Shown: positions 1 through 11,345, numbered from the stretch's first letter. The stretch: 64,000 nucleotides of DNA from Congeria kusceri (GCA_027627225.1 CM051034.1:19195480-19259479); one strand, 5' to 3'. Translations and numbers: made by a program. Notes: generated from the letters alone by a model not told the origin.

Positions 1-1027
1 CGTGGTCACCATGTGGATGAAAACAGAGCGCGCTTGGACTTAATTGGCTGTTTTCTTCCGGGTACACGATTTTCTGCAGAACCCCGTTGTTCGAAAGTAC
101 ATGTATACCAGTTGATTTTGAACAAACGAAAAGTCGGTTATTCCTGTCTGAAACCAATCCTGCGGGATACTGTAATTGCCTGTCATCGTAGCAGAAAAGG
201 AGTTCTCCAGATAGGGATATGCCTAGAACGCAGTCTGCATTGGCGTCGCTTACATATAAGGTTGTGTTAAAGGTATCAGAACACACGTACAGCGGGCATT
301 TAAAAAGCGGATGCCCAATGTCGTCATGCCGAATTACAAATAGTAGGCGCCCGTCGTCCGAGAAAATCCTGAGTGAAGGGAATTTACTACAGGGGGAACA
401 TGTCACGGCAAATGTGTCGCCTATTTTGCAAATTCCAAAACACTCACAGCCCGTGTCAAAATGTCTTACAACTCGAAGTGGTTCAGTTTCAACGAAGAAC
501 ACTTTATGCAGCTTCGGAACTGTGACCGCCGCCTTGGCTGTGAATACATAAGCAACGTCCCAAGGACATTGTTCAAAGGTTAGAACGTCGGCAACCACTC
601 CGAACTTGTCTATGTGACTTAAATCACCATTTGCCCAGTCCGCCAATAAAATGGCATCTGGTCCGACATATGCACAGCCTGTGAAGCAGCTTTGTTTCTT
701 ATCACGTTCCTTGTCATAGACTAACGAGAGGAACTCGCTTCCCCTTAAACAAGTCGGTTTAGAACTGTCGTCGGAGACTAAATCGTTTGAAAGTTCAACA
801 GTTGATAAAAATGGCGGAAGACTTGGTGCGGTGAAAGTTGGTTCAATTGTGCCTACAGTTTCTAATTTAAGAGCGGCTTCAGCACTGGGAGATATTTCAA
901 AATCGTATCTGTAGTATGTACTAGAATCGTAACATTTCCGGAGAATCTTTTGCAAGACGACAGCCCTTGACGCCGCGTGGCTAACAATAGACTTGTACTC
1001 ATCGAAATCGTCAAAGTCGCCCGGTAC
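1..1027 (-). CDS. TRIM-like gene, exon 4, partial (NHL-like beta-propeller)
   Basis: This is an open frame of 342 codons with no stop and no methionine, following a TATAATTTCAG acceptor, and it runs off the window. It begins VPGDFDDFDEYKSIV. From about residue 100 of the exon it shows repeated blade-like segments of short hydrophobic strands with Asp/Gly turns (for example DAILLADWANGDL and GLVSDRNNRLFVCSKSTG), as in the C-terminal propellers of bivalve TRIM2/3/71-like proteins. The plus-strand frames at 13-551 are shadows. Confidence 0.82.
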
Positions 1028-4000
1028 CTGAAATTATAGCAAGTTTACATTTTTATTAAAACCGTGTGTAATATTTTGGCCTTGTATACGAAAGACGGCA
1101 ATATGGATGTTTTTAATCGTTGAGTAATTAGATTTTTTAAGTGACATGAACGCCGTGGAATAAGACATTCGTGCACATATGGATTATTCAAGAACGTTAT
1201 TCCGAAACTGTGTTCGAATAAAATATACTTAATACAGGACTCGCCACCCAAAACGAGGCCTAATGTTAAAATGCTTTACGGAATTACACTGGAGTTCCAA
1301 TTATGTAGTAATAATATACATACCATGTAAACAATATTATTCTGTAAATAATGCATAATAATGTGCCGTTATTTTACTTTGTATGATTGATTTTGTGTCT
1401 GTTCTGATCAATGAAATATAAAAAGTAACATACTAGAATTCAGATATGTTAATATAGTGTTTAACACAGACATTTGAAAATATTTCAACATTTCCAAAAA
1501 TGCGTTTTAATATCCTATATAAATTGCAAAATGTATAATTATATATCAATTATAATAAGACATATTATGATTAAGTTAATACAGTAATACGTATGCAAAG
1601 TTTTAGCTTAGATATAGCACAAACAATGTGAAAAATTGTGTGCAAAAATGTAAACAAACTTTAAAAAGAAATGTTTCTTTTTAACGTTTTTTTTTTATAC
1701 CATTTAGTATACAATTATGCGAGTTATTTTCATATATATCAAATTTACATTTATGTATTCTGACAAATGTACAAAATGATATATCTGTTAACTCTATCTC
1801 AGAATATATGCTAGTTATTCTACTTGTATTTCGTAAGTTTTATTATGGTGTGCAAGTGTTATTTACCATAATCAATTTTTACCTGTAAAGAATTAATGAT
1901 TCCTCGAGAATCCAGGCGGATCTTGTTCAGTTTAGATATCTGCTGGTCCACGTGTTTTATGCTGGTCTTGTGGTAGTCCTCCAGATGTTCCAGAAACACA
2001 TCTTTAAGCTACGACAAACGAAGAAATGCATGCTTGTAGCAAATTTATCAAACACATTTAGTTCGGAAACATTAAACCGAAACTGACCTTAATGCATGAA
2101 TATATTACACATCCGTGACGATAAATATATTAGTTTTCGGACTTGAATCGAGTTAAATGAATGTAAGAGTCTACCACTCTAAATACAGTTATTGTATGAA
2201 TAAACACGTTAAACACACGTACAAAAACAAAACCAATAATAAAAAAATAAATGAAATAGTTTAAGCGCGTAATATATTCTATTAAAGTTAATGATGGTCA
2301 AGTTATTGTGTCCGAGCTATAAACCATGTAATTAATCAATTTATTTAAAAAATAGTTTTCGATTTGTCGTTGTTTATAAACCAATAAACAACGATTTGAT
2401 GTGCTGACGCCTAGAAATTTAACCACGAGTTATTTAATAGATAAGCATAAGAACGGCAGTTGTTTATTTGAATAGTTGTTTATTGGCCGATAAACAACGA
2501 TGATAAAGAAGACGATATATACATCGTAAGCAGTCAGTATATATAATTGTAGTAAATGATTGTTTGCAACATGTATTAAGGCGTTAGTTTTGCAATAACA
2601 AGTTGAAACATATCCTTCTTTTCATAGATTATCCATTATCATTTTATTGTCATGACATATTCGTCCTTCTGCTATGGTATTACTTTTTTTCCATATTTTA
2701 AAGTTTGTTTATAAATGGAGGTTTTTTGTTTTTTTCTTCATTTTCTGTGTTGTTTTTTTAAATATGTTATTCTACTTTAAGTTTTTTTAGAAACGATATT
2801 GTATAGTTGTATGATGCGTCATGCACCAAGTATGCTGTTCTATTGTGTTTGCTATTAAATTTTGAGTTATGTTAAATGCATGTGAATTGAAATTAATTCA
2901 GGATGTGTACTTATTATCGCATTCACTTTCATCCAAGTCTTAAAGTGAAGTGAAAAGAATATTGCATAACTTGCTCATCAATTATACAAAACGAAATCGT
3001 GCATTGCATGTAACATGTGAATAAGTCCACCAGGGCCTGTATTTACTAACCTATTCATAGAGTTAGGGCGTAGGAATAAAGAAACCGTTTTATTATAGAA
3101 ACACTGTTCATTTGAATCTAACTTGATATGTTTACAACGCTAATTTTAAATTAGAAATTTTTAATTTAAAATGACTTGTTAATGACATAAGCGACATTGA
3201 TATCCGACATATTACTTTGTGAAAGCACACGTATTTAGTCTTGAGTCTACGTCTATATTTTATCCTGCTACTAACCCAAACAGTGACCAAATAAAGCGGT
3301 GACCGTATACACTTGTTGATATCCAGCAGTAGATTACGTGACTGTGATATACCGTCAATAGGTATTCCTACGCGCCGGATAACAACATTGTCGAGAATGA
3401 CATAGCATAGTCTACTTACCAGAGTTTTTCATCGATACAAATTTTGTGTTGTCTAGTTTAACAGAGTTAAACAACAAATGAGTTGTTTGTCCTCACATTC
3501 CATTTAACTTTGAACACACTTGAATTTGATGCAAGCGGCTTATTCTTGGTGGATATACTTTCTTTGGTCAACCAACAGAGCATATTCATCAAAGAAATAA
3601 CTTTTTATATAAATTTCCGATGAAAAGAAATGAAAAAAAGTTATCAAAGGCTACATCTGTTATTTTAACGTAGAACGAAACATTTTATGATTGATTTCAC
3701 TTTCAGTTACACTGTCCTCCACCCGAGTAAATCGTAGAAAATTGAAAAGGGATCAATCTCACCGTTTCCATTCGAGGCAAATATTCCATACACTTTTTAT
3801 CTGAATGCTATTGCATAATATAATCCATCCAAAACACAGAAACACTAAATATTTATTCCGATTTCATGTATTTTAAACTGCAAAACACTCGCGTTCTGGT
3901 TTTACAACATTGTGTAAACTTACAACTCAAAATGAATGACGTAGTTGGCGTGACGTAACTTAACTTTCAAAAAACCAATATAATCTGGTTTAAAACAAAA

Positions 4001-7000
4001 GCAAATTTACTACGTCATTTTCGCGTCGTACTGACATCAGCAAATAAGATTTATTAATATTTTACTTTTGCTTTTTGAAAAAGGTGATTAAGAAATATAG
4101 AACTATTTTTTCCGGGTAGTACGCATACATGCAAGCGAGTCCCGTCTATAATTTTTTTTTAATTTAAAACTTTAATAAGTGTTCGGTGTTTTTAAATTTA
4201 ATTGCATAGAAATCAGGATAAATAGAATACACGGTAGGTGCCGGGAAGGAGAAAGTTTATCCGGTTCGGCCCGAAAACAAAAACAGGGCTCGCTAAAGCT
4301 CGCCCTATTTTCAGTTTCTAAGCCCCACCGGATAAACTTTCTCCATCCCGGCACCAACCATGTATTCTCTATTTTTCACATCATCACGCCTGCTTGACGA
4401 AATAACACCCCGTGGAATAAACTTAGCTGTATTTAACCTTGTTGAATACAGCAAACACGCGCATTGTAATGACGTCATCTTGTTTATTTTCGTGACGTCA
4501 TTTGATGTTCTCTCGTGTAACTCAGCGATTTTCTTTCGTTTATTTTCAAAATAAAGACAGAAAATGATGGGATAAAAAGAATACCAGGTTATGGTGGCTG
4601 ATTTCTGCCATGTCGTTTTGGCGTATTGGCGCCTTTGAAGGGCGCAAAAACGACAATACGCCAGAACGACAAATACCTGATTTGTCGTATCGGCGCGCAT
4701 ATTTATCGTTCTGGCGTGACGGCGTGTTTGCGGCCGTCTAACGCGCCAACGCGCCACAACGATAAAATAAGGGCGACAATACGACAATGTTGTACGCGCC
4801 AGAACGACAACACGACACTTAAATATCTCGTTACGGCGGTCCTTATTTGGCGTGTTGGCGCCTCAGATTTGTCGTTCTGGCGTTCTGGCGGGTTTGATGG
4901 GCGCCAAAACGACAACACGCCAGAACGACAAATAAGTGCGCCGATACGACAATTAAGATATTTGTCATCCTTTCGTTTTGGCGTGTTGGCGCCTTCCGCT
5001 AAGCATGCCGCCGAAACGAAAGGACAACAAATACCTTATTTCTCGTATCGGCGCGCTTTTCGTCGTTCTGGCGTGTCGGCGCGTTGGCGTCCTTCAAACC
5101 AGCCAGAACGCCAGAACGACAAATCCGAGGCGCCAACACGCCAAATAATGGGCATCAGAACGAGAGATTTATGTGTCTTGTTGTCGTTCTGGCGGGTACA
5201 AACTTGTCGTATTGGCGCTCTTATTTTGTCGTTTTGGCGTGTTGGCGCGTTTGAAGGGCGCCAACACGCCGACACGCCAAAACGACAAGTACCTTTATTT
5301 GTCGTATCGGTGCGTATATTTGTCGTTCTGGCGTGTCGGCGTGTTGGCGCCCCTCAAAGGCGCCAACACGCCAGAACGATATGGCAGAAATCAGCCACCA
5401 TACGAGTAGATCTAAGTGTTGAATACAGATACGATTATTTGCTCGGCACGAAAACCTAAACCAATCGCGAAGGCTCGCGGCTTAGGTTGTCTAAGCGTCG
5501 CTAAATAAACTTATCTGTATTCAACACTAACCTAGTAGCTCTATTCTCTATTTATTCATTAGTCTAATGTTGGGTTCGTGCCCGGGAGTCTTACCTTCAG
5601 TATGGAAGAAATTATGGCATTCATCTCGGCATTCATGTGTTCTTCCACTTCCAGTTTGCGATTCTCTAGCTCTTTCTTCAGGTCTTCACGTTCTTCCACC
5701 ATGACTCCGGAGTATTCGTACAGTTTCACCAACAAATCTTCGTATATACTGCGCATCGCTTTGGTCGCTACAGATGAAACACCGGATGCAGCTGAAAGTA
5801 ATATCACCTCCTTTATAATATTGCCATATGAATCGTTTTTCGCCGGCGTTGGTTTGTGTGTCTGTTTTATTTTTATATAAACGGATTTGCATGGAATATT
5901 CTGGGGAGGTTGGAAAAAGGCCAATAAACAAGTGCTTAGGTTTGTTCCGGTTGTGATCCGGATTAAAATCTGTATCCAGGAATTTATAAAGGATTCTTTA
6001 CTACATGTATTGGGCGATAGGGCAAATTGCTACATTATGTTGTATAAGTAATAAGTTGCCAACACAGCCCTTGGTGTAGGTCTAGGCTCTATGAGTGCTT
6101 TCTAGTCTTGTATCTTCCGGTACTACCCGTATCAAAAATTCAATACTCAAAATGTGTGTTATAGATTTTTGATTGAATAATATTTGCATATAAAGTGTAC
6201 GGTAAGATCGCTGCACCTTTTTTTTTTAATTTGAACATTGTAATTGTTGAAAAAAAAAATGCAGTATAATAATATAAGGCGTGTCGTGGGAAACCCGGGC
6301 TTAATGCATTTGCGTAAAGTGTCGTCCCGGATTAGCCTGTGCAGTCCGCACAGGCTTATCTAGGACGGCACTTTCCGCCTACAGTGGATTTATGTTTAGA
6401 AGGGACTTCATTGAAACAGAAAAACCCATAAGAGCGGAAAGTGCTGTCCTGGATTAGCCTGTGCTGATTGCACAGACTAATCCGAGACGACACTTAACGC
6501 AGATGCATTTAGCCCGGTTTTCCCACGACACGCCTCATATGCACATGTAATACTGACTGCGTTTTAATATGATTTTCATGTTTTATTTTGAAATTATAAC
6601 GGATGAATTAAAAGCAATTCTAAATATTGACTACTACACTCGTACTTACATCTCGAATAACGTCGGGTGGTTAGGACTGTTTGAACGTCGATACGGAACC
6701 GTTCTGCCGTGGAACTACTACGGGAACGACTGTGGGGCTTTGTCGGACTTGTTGACGACACATTGCTCGATGAAAGCGGCGAAACTTCCCCTCGCGGTGG
6801 CGTGTGTAAGTCTCTATGGCATCTTCGGTGCCGGTGTTTATCTGCTCGGGATTTGCACATCTTCATATGATGGACGCAGAAAAACGCGAGATCCAACTCA
6901 TTATCGGATTCCTCCGCAAGATCTACACTATCATGGCTATGTATTTGTGTACTTTGTTTTTGTGAAGCTGAATTCCAGAAAGGATTCATGTCAACATTTT

Positions 7001-7634
7001 CCACGGCAGGACTTTCAATACTTTCGACTCCCATGCTTATACCCGAATCTGTTCGTTCGGGTTGATGATGTTTTTTAGAAGTGAAGCGTTTCTTATATTT
7101 AATGTCTCCAACGGTTTGTAATCGCTTATCTTCAATAACACAATCTGCTTCTTCGAGTGGAGTGACTGCGTGATGAACAGCAACATTTGTAAAGGAAACA
7201 ACCTTCTTTTCGACTGGTCGTGAACACGCTGTGTCCCTATGTTTACTATGACTCTTCGGTGTTTTTTCATTTTCAACGACTACGATGTCAAATGGCTGTG
7301 GGTGTGTTTTAGAAAATTTTTCTTTAGATACTCTGCGATTTTTTATATCATTGCCAGATCTGAATAGCTGTTTCAATTGATCAATACGACTGTGTTTGGG
7401 GTTCACACTTCCATCCGCTGCAGTATTTGCTTCATCCCGTTTTAAATGCGTAGATTTGGACGCACGTGTGTGTTTTTTGATGTCGCTTTTGTCAGTTTTT
7501 AACTCATTGTCATCGTCAGGTATCAAACGAAGTCCTCTTGGCCGTGGATGAACATCCCCTGTTTTTTTATTCATGGCAAACGAATTCGCAAACATACTAG
7601 ATGCAAATTGGTTAAAGTCTTTAGTTTTATCCAT
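1..7634 (-). CDS. TRIM-family-like gene (degenerate B-box, coiled coil, NHL-like propeller), four exons, 3' end missing
   Basis: I assembled this gene from four minus-strand exons: 7634-6650, 5791-5595, 2008-1883 and 1027-1. Every junction has GT/AG borders and matching phase (1, 0, 0), giving 778 codons with no stop. Residues 1-250 are polar and probably disordered. Residues 253-272 resemble a B-box 2 (C253, H256, C260, H269, C272), with Arg at 263 where a zinc-binding Cys is usual. Residues 335-436 form a charged heptad-like coiled coil, and 437-778 contain beta-propeller-like blades such as LYVSDANADCVLGISL and RLFVCSKSTGIHVL. No RING finger is visible, so E3 ligase activity cannot be assumed. 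In this family, B-box/coiled-coil regions mediate oligomerisation and NHL propellers bind protein or RNA. The ATG at 7634 is the first in a long open frame; a 5' non-coding exon is possible because a CAG precedes it closely. The C terminus lies left of the window. Family assignment is good; exact orthology is unknown. Confidence 0.85.
1028..1882 (-). other. Intron 3 of the TRIM-like gene
   Basis: AT-rich intron with many runs of T and A. I see no repeat family or gene in it. Confidence 0.7.
1883..2008 (-). CDS. TRIM-like gene, exon 3 (coiled coil end)
   Basis: The exon is 126 bp (42 codons, phase 0 at both ends), with a TTTGTCGTAG acceptor and a CAG|gtaaaa donor. It encodes LKDVFLEHLEDYHKTS and continues through KLNKIRLDSRGIINSLQ, extending the coiled coil of exon 2. 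It contains no useful ATG-to-stop frame and is recognisable only by splicing context. Confidence 0.8.
2341..2510. repeat. Degenerate copy of the nested-hairpin family (ATAAACAACG palindrome)
   Basis: It contains CCAATAAACAACGATTTG near 2381 and GGCCGATAAACAACGATGAT near 2485, with a weakened central hairpin. The layout matches better copies at 22415-22745 and 57735-58085. It lies inside intron 2 of the TRIM-like gene. Confidence 0.6.
4220..4373. repeat. 154-bp inverted-repeat MITE-like element
   Basis: The arms of about 45 bp read GGTGCCGGGAAGGAGAAAG… and, in reverse, …CTTTCTCCATCCCGGCACC. They extend outward into similar AATAGA(GA)ATACA words. The loop carries GCTCGCTAAAGCTCGCCC. The open frames on both strands here are products of the palindrome. 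Confidence 0.75.
4470..4500. promoter_or_regulatory. Two perfect CRE/ATF palindromes
   Basis: TGACGTCA occurs at 4470-4477 and again at 4493-4500, with 23 bp between starts. This is the consensus binding site of CREB/ATF factors. It lies in an intron beside repeats, and any function is unproven. Confidence 0.35.
4589..5405. mobile_element. Foldback element made of serial GC-rich hairpins, with long terminal inverted repeats
   Basis: The ends are inverted copies: TATGGTGGCTGATTTCTGCC on the left and GGCAGAAATCAGCCACCATA on the right. Similarity continues inward for more than 60 bp. The interior is almost entirely half-sites of TTGTCGTTCTGGCGTGTTGG and its reverse complement, arranged head-to-head so that many ~45-bp units can each form a hairpin. 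The long open frame (4626-5459 plus) and the antisense frames (FWRVGASDLSFW-type repeats) come from this stop-poor repeat and are not genes. Base composition is far more GC- and CpG-rich than the surrounding intron. No clear target-site duplication was found. Confidence 0.8.
5415..5528. repeat. 114-bp inverted repeat
   Basis: The arms are GTGTTGAATACAGATA and TATCTGTATTCAACAC. The centre contains a second stem from CCTAA…CGCGAAGGCTCGCG…TTAGG. A similar AATAAACTTAGCTGTATTTA word appears at about 4414, so related elements flank the foldback on both sides. Confidence 0.65.
5595..5791 (-). CDS. TRIM-like gene, exon 2 (coiled coil)
   Basis: The exon is 197 bp, preceded by a TTACTTTCAG acceptor and followed by a GTAAGA donor. 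Two leading bases complete the phase-1 codon of exon 1. It encodes a highly charged helix (…YEDLLVKLYEYSG, then EEREDLKKELENRKLEVEEH) typical of the RBCC coiled coil. The open frame continues upstream of the acceptor, but the phase match with exon 1 argues for the splice. Confidence 0.83.
6277..6536. mobile_element. Palindromic MITE, family M1 (copy 1)
   Basis: Terminal inverted repeats AGGCGTGTCGTGGGAAA… and …TTTCCCACGACACGCCT; length about 260 bp. Each arm contains its own hairpin around ATTAGCCTGTGC / GCACAGGCTTAT. Short ATA-type flanks are present. There is no coding capacity. It lies just downstream of the donor of TRIM-like exon 1. Confidence 0.88.
6650..7634 (-). CDS. TRIM-like gene, exon 1 (start codon, disordered N terminus, B-box-like motif)
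   Basis: The exon is 985 bp, 328 codons plus one base, starting MDKTKDFNQF and ending at a GTAAGT donor (AGAT|gtaagt) in phase 1. It is Ser/Lys/Arg/His rich. The B-box-like Cys/His cluster lies at residues 253-272 and a Ser/Arg-rich stretch (SRSRSSS) follows at about 302-308. Reading past the donor gives only about 18 more codons before a stop, which supports splicing here. The plus-strand open frame at 6569-7078 is a shadow of this exon. Confidence 0.82.
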
Positions 7635-8371
7635 CTCACTGTATTGTCAAATATATAGTTATATAAGTACGAACAAGTTAACAATATTGATAACCTTTTA
7701 TTAATCAATGAAGGAAATCATTCCAAACGTATCGTCACAAAATCTAGGACAGATGAAAACTCGTATTGTCTGTGTTTTAATTAATCAAATTATGATACTT
7801 GATAACAAAATTGTCATGGTACCTAAGGTACCTCAGTTTCCACCGAAACACAATGACCTAAAATTCCAGACATCATTATCATTTACTGTAAGTTCAACAG
7901 TGTTAATGTAGCTGAATCAAAAGGCTTGTCAGAGTTCAAACCGGTTTTTAAAACATACATAAGTTGTTTCAAAGAAAACATAAATAACAAGAGGCCGTTC
8001 AGAAAACAGACAACCCATATAATTTGTTAACAGTAGTATCGTATTCCACAATGACATGTTCAACACATGCTTGTACTTAAGTATTTTCAAAAATCACTTC
8101 CATTTCCGATCCGTATTTGCAGCATCAACATTAAAACGTCGCGTTATATAAGTGCAAGTGATGGCACACAACGAATTACCGATAATGTCAATGGCAGGCA
8201 TGTAACCAATCAGCATTGATCTACCCAGGATATGTATCCCTCATTGCTGTGTGAAATCTCGCTTAACAACGTTCAATTATCGTTTTGACGTCCATCGGAC
8301 TGGATCAATAATAGAGCGCGTTGCTCATACGAGTATCTTTAACAGCATAACGGGCAATGTACATATAACGG

Positions 8372-9280
8372 CAGGGTTTCCCACAGGCCTGTATCGCTTG
8401 TGGGCGCCGACAGGCCTTCAAAGCAGAACCCTATTTGCCGACATGCTTTAATTTTGCCGACAACCGACAAGCCTTAATCCGCTCGGTAAACACACGCATC
8501 ATCGCCGCTAATCAGTGTATCAATTAAAATTTCTAATTATTTGTAAATACTTGAAGTTGCAGCGAAAACAGATGACGCTCACACGACAGTAAGAAGCGAC
8601 AAATGGCAAACGCCTAGTCTAACTTTTTTCATTCATTGTAGTAGAATGCGCTTCGGCCAAGTTCAACTGATGGAGGCTTACGTAAAGCACGTGAATATCT
8701 TGCACATCATAACTTCTTGAACTTCGATAACTAAGGCGCGATATCTTACAGAATAAATCTGTCTCATGGATATTCTTAAACAATTGTAAGTATTTGCACA
8801 TACACAGAACCCATCGAAACGTGTACATAAATGTTCCCATTTGCGGCACACAAACAATTAAACTTTTGTTTATGTAATTGTCAAGATTGCTTGTGAAACA
8901 ATTACAATTTTGAGCAGTTACTCATCGAACGAGGGTCGGCGTCACATCAAAGGCTTGTTTTTGCATTTTTGACGCTAAGAATAGCCCTGTGTTGCTTTAT
9001 CAAAATCGCGTCAAAATGAGATTTTGGCATTACAGCAGGTCATTAGCAAAAGGTCCGCAAGTAAACATAATCATGATGAGTGAATTGTGTTAAAATTGGA
9101 TTTTTAATGAAAATGAAGGTAAAAAGTATGTTATTGTTGTTGTTTTGCTGTCGTTTTTGCGTGTTTAATGGGGGGGGGGGGAGGGGGGCAATGGGGGAGG
9201 GGGGGGGAGTAGAAAGATGTGTTTGGGGTAAGGGTCGGGTGATGCCGACAAGCCTTCAAGAAATTCTGCGGGAAACCCTG
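8372..9280. mobile_element. Non-autonomous hAT-like element (CAGGG termini)
   Basis: Inverted termini CAGGGTTTCCCACA (8372-8385) and TGCGGGAAACCCTG (9267-9280) bracket 909 bp. Subterminal GCCGACAAGCCTT-like words recur at both ends (about 8404, 8467 and 9244). CAGGG termini are typical of hAT transposons. No transposase frame and no clear 8-bp duplication were seen. Confidence 0.5.
9171..9208. repeat. G-rich tract
   Basis: Runs of G interrupted by A (GGGGGGGGGGGAGGGGGG… then GGGGGAGGGGGGGGG). It could form a G-quadruplex on the plus strand. It lies inside the hAT-like element. Confidence 0.85.
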
Positions 9281-10113
9281 AACGATGATATGAGAAACAG
9301 GAATATTACGGAATATGATTTAATTATCTAAGACAATTAATACTGGATTGAGTTTCCGTCATTTTGGACTAATCGTTGGAAATGTATACGTAATGTAAAT
9401 AGTTAAACACAATACAGAGGAGTTAACTCGCAAGCGCGCTTGAAATGTATATGTTCTAGATATGTTCCAATATTTCAGACAAAAAGTTGTGGCACATTGC
9501 CTTTAAACACGTCCTAGGTATTTTTATTAGTTGCTTTCTGATCAACATTCGAGACTAGCCCCTCGTGATATAGAAGTCCTTTGGTGTTGTATGGTCTACG
9601 TATTGTTTCGTAGACTGGGCGTTATATACGGTTACTTTGTGATATACATGTAATATAACAATTTAAAATTAACTATTCCTTTTGCATCGGCTGTGAGTTT
9701 ATGCCATGATAACCATATTTGCAGCTTATAAATCATCAAAGCAATATTGACGCCGCTTTCAAAGGGATAATCCTAGTTACTAGACAATGCAGACAGTATT
9801 ATTTTATGTAGTAATTATTTGAAAGACGCAAAGTTGATAACGGTATGACATTTAAGGTTAATCAGTAAATCCTGTTTTCATACTAGTTTTGAGGAATATT
9901 ATGGATGAATTTCATTGCCATTGATTCGAAACCGAATATGTCGTGAAATGAACGTGTATTTTATGCACATGAATTATTTACATTCTTAAATAAGTAATGA
10001 CATACAAAAGCTTTTCTGGCGAGAACATGTCATTCAACATGTTGTCTCTTTCAAATCATGGCACAAAAATTAGTCTCTATTAATCGGATTCAATTGATAT
10101 ATGATTTAAATAT
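9281..10113. other. Intergenic stretch without recognised features
   Basis: AT-rich unique-looking sequence. I saw no gene, RNA or repeat family here. Confidence 0.5.
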
Positions 10114-10330
10114 GAGGCGTTTAATGGGGCACAGAGCTTAATGCATGTGCGTAAAGTTTCGTCTCGGATTAGCCTGTGCGGACGATACTTTCCACTTTTA
10201 TGTTTTTTTAAAACATGTTTTAATGAAGTCTCTTCTTAACATAAATCTTCCGTAGGCGGAAAAGTGTTGTCCCGGATTAGCCTGTGAACTTTACGCACAT
10301 GCACGAAGGCCAGATTTTTCTACGACACGT
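10114..10330. mobile_element. Degenerate M1-family MITE (copy 2)
   Basis: It keeps GAGGCGT at the start, GCTTAATGCATGTGCGTAAA, CGGATTAGCCTGTG on both arms and ACGACACGT at the end. It has lost part of each internal hairpin. Confidence 0.75.
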
Positions 10331-10904
10331 AACAAGTATGATGTATACCTCCCTATATAACCATGTGTGTAAAACACTTTGAATAACATTATTCTTAAAC
10401 ACATAAAAACAATACTGGCATTAACGGCACAACACACAGGTGTATAGAATATAGATCATACAAAATAATTACTTAGTTGTATTTACCCATGCATGCAATG
10501 TTCATATATATCATTAAAAAGCAAATATTTCATAAGCAAAAGTGCGCAACTATTTAACCGTTGCATTATTTTGCAAATACAATTAAATCCGTCCACTAGT
10601 ATAAATGCCTCCAATGAGACATTATTTTAATTTCGATTAAACACTTTAGCAAAATATGAAATTTAATTGCAGACATTAACACAAAACGTGCATTGTTAAA
10701 ATATTGACAATGGGGTACATATTAATATTTAAACAGTATACTAATAAGGGATTACATAGAAACCACCCTCGCGTAAACGAATTTTGTTTTGCGAACCGAG
10801 CGTGCCGTGAAAGTCAATGGTATAGTCGTTTAGTTGACAACATGTTCGTGTATCATTGAATACCATGGTAGTAGGAAGATCAAATATTCGATCATGCGTA
10901 CGCG

Positions 10905-11345
10905 CTTCGAAATCGGTTGAAAAACTGGGTAACGCCATATGAAGGACGTAACGGAAATGTTTGAATCAGTATGGCACGCATTGAAATCGGTCAATAAACT
11001 GGGTCACGGCAAACTGTAGTAGTCCTAGCGCACAGGTAGTCTGGAACGCAACATCATGGCACATAAATGAAACCGGTTGATATACTGGGTCACTGCAAAA
11101 CGTATTAGTCATAGGGCACAGGCAGTCTGAAATGCAACAGCATGGCACGACTTGAAATGGGTTGATATACTGGGTCACGGCAAATCGTAGTAGTCCTAGC
11201 GCACAGGTAGTCTAGAACGCAACATTATGGAACAGAAATGAAATCGGTTGATATACTGGGTCACGGCAAATCGTATTAGTCCTAGCGCACAGATAGTCTA
11301 GAATGCAACATAATGGCACGCATTGAAATCTCACAGGTAGTCTAG
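10905..11345. repeat. 86-bp tandem array, about five copies
   Basis: ACTGGGTCAC recurs with starts near 11001, 11087, 11172 and 11258, giving a period of 85-86 bp. Each unit continues …CCTAGCGCACAGGTAGTC…GCAACAT.ATGGCAC. A diverged first unit begins near 10905 and a truncated one ends near 11345. The minus-strand frames here are by-products. Confidence 0.88.

Noticed and set aside
4626..5459. 277-codon plus-strand open frame and antisense frames
   Set aside because: They are generated by the GC-rich foldback repeat; both strands are open, the residues are repetitive and there is no splice or start context.
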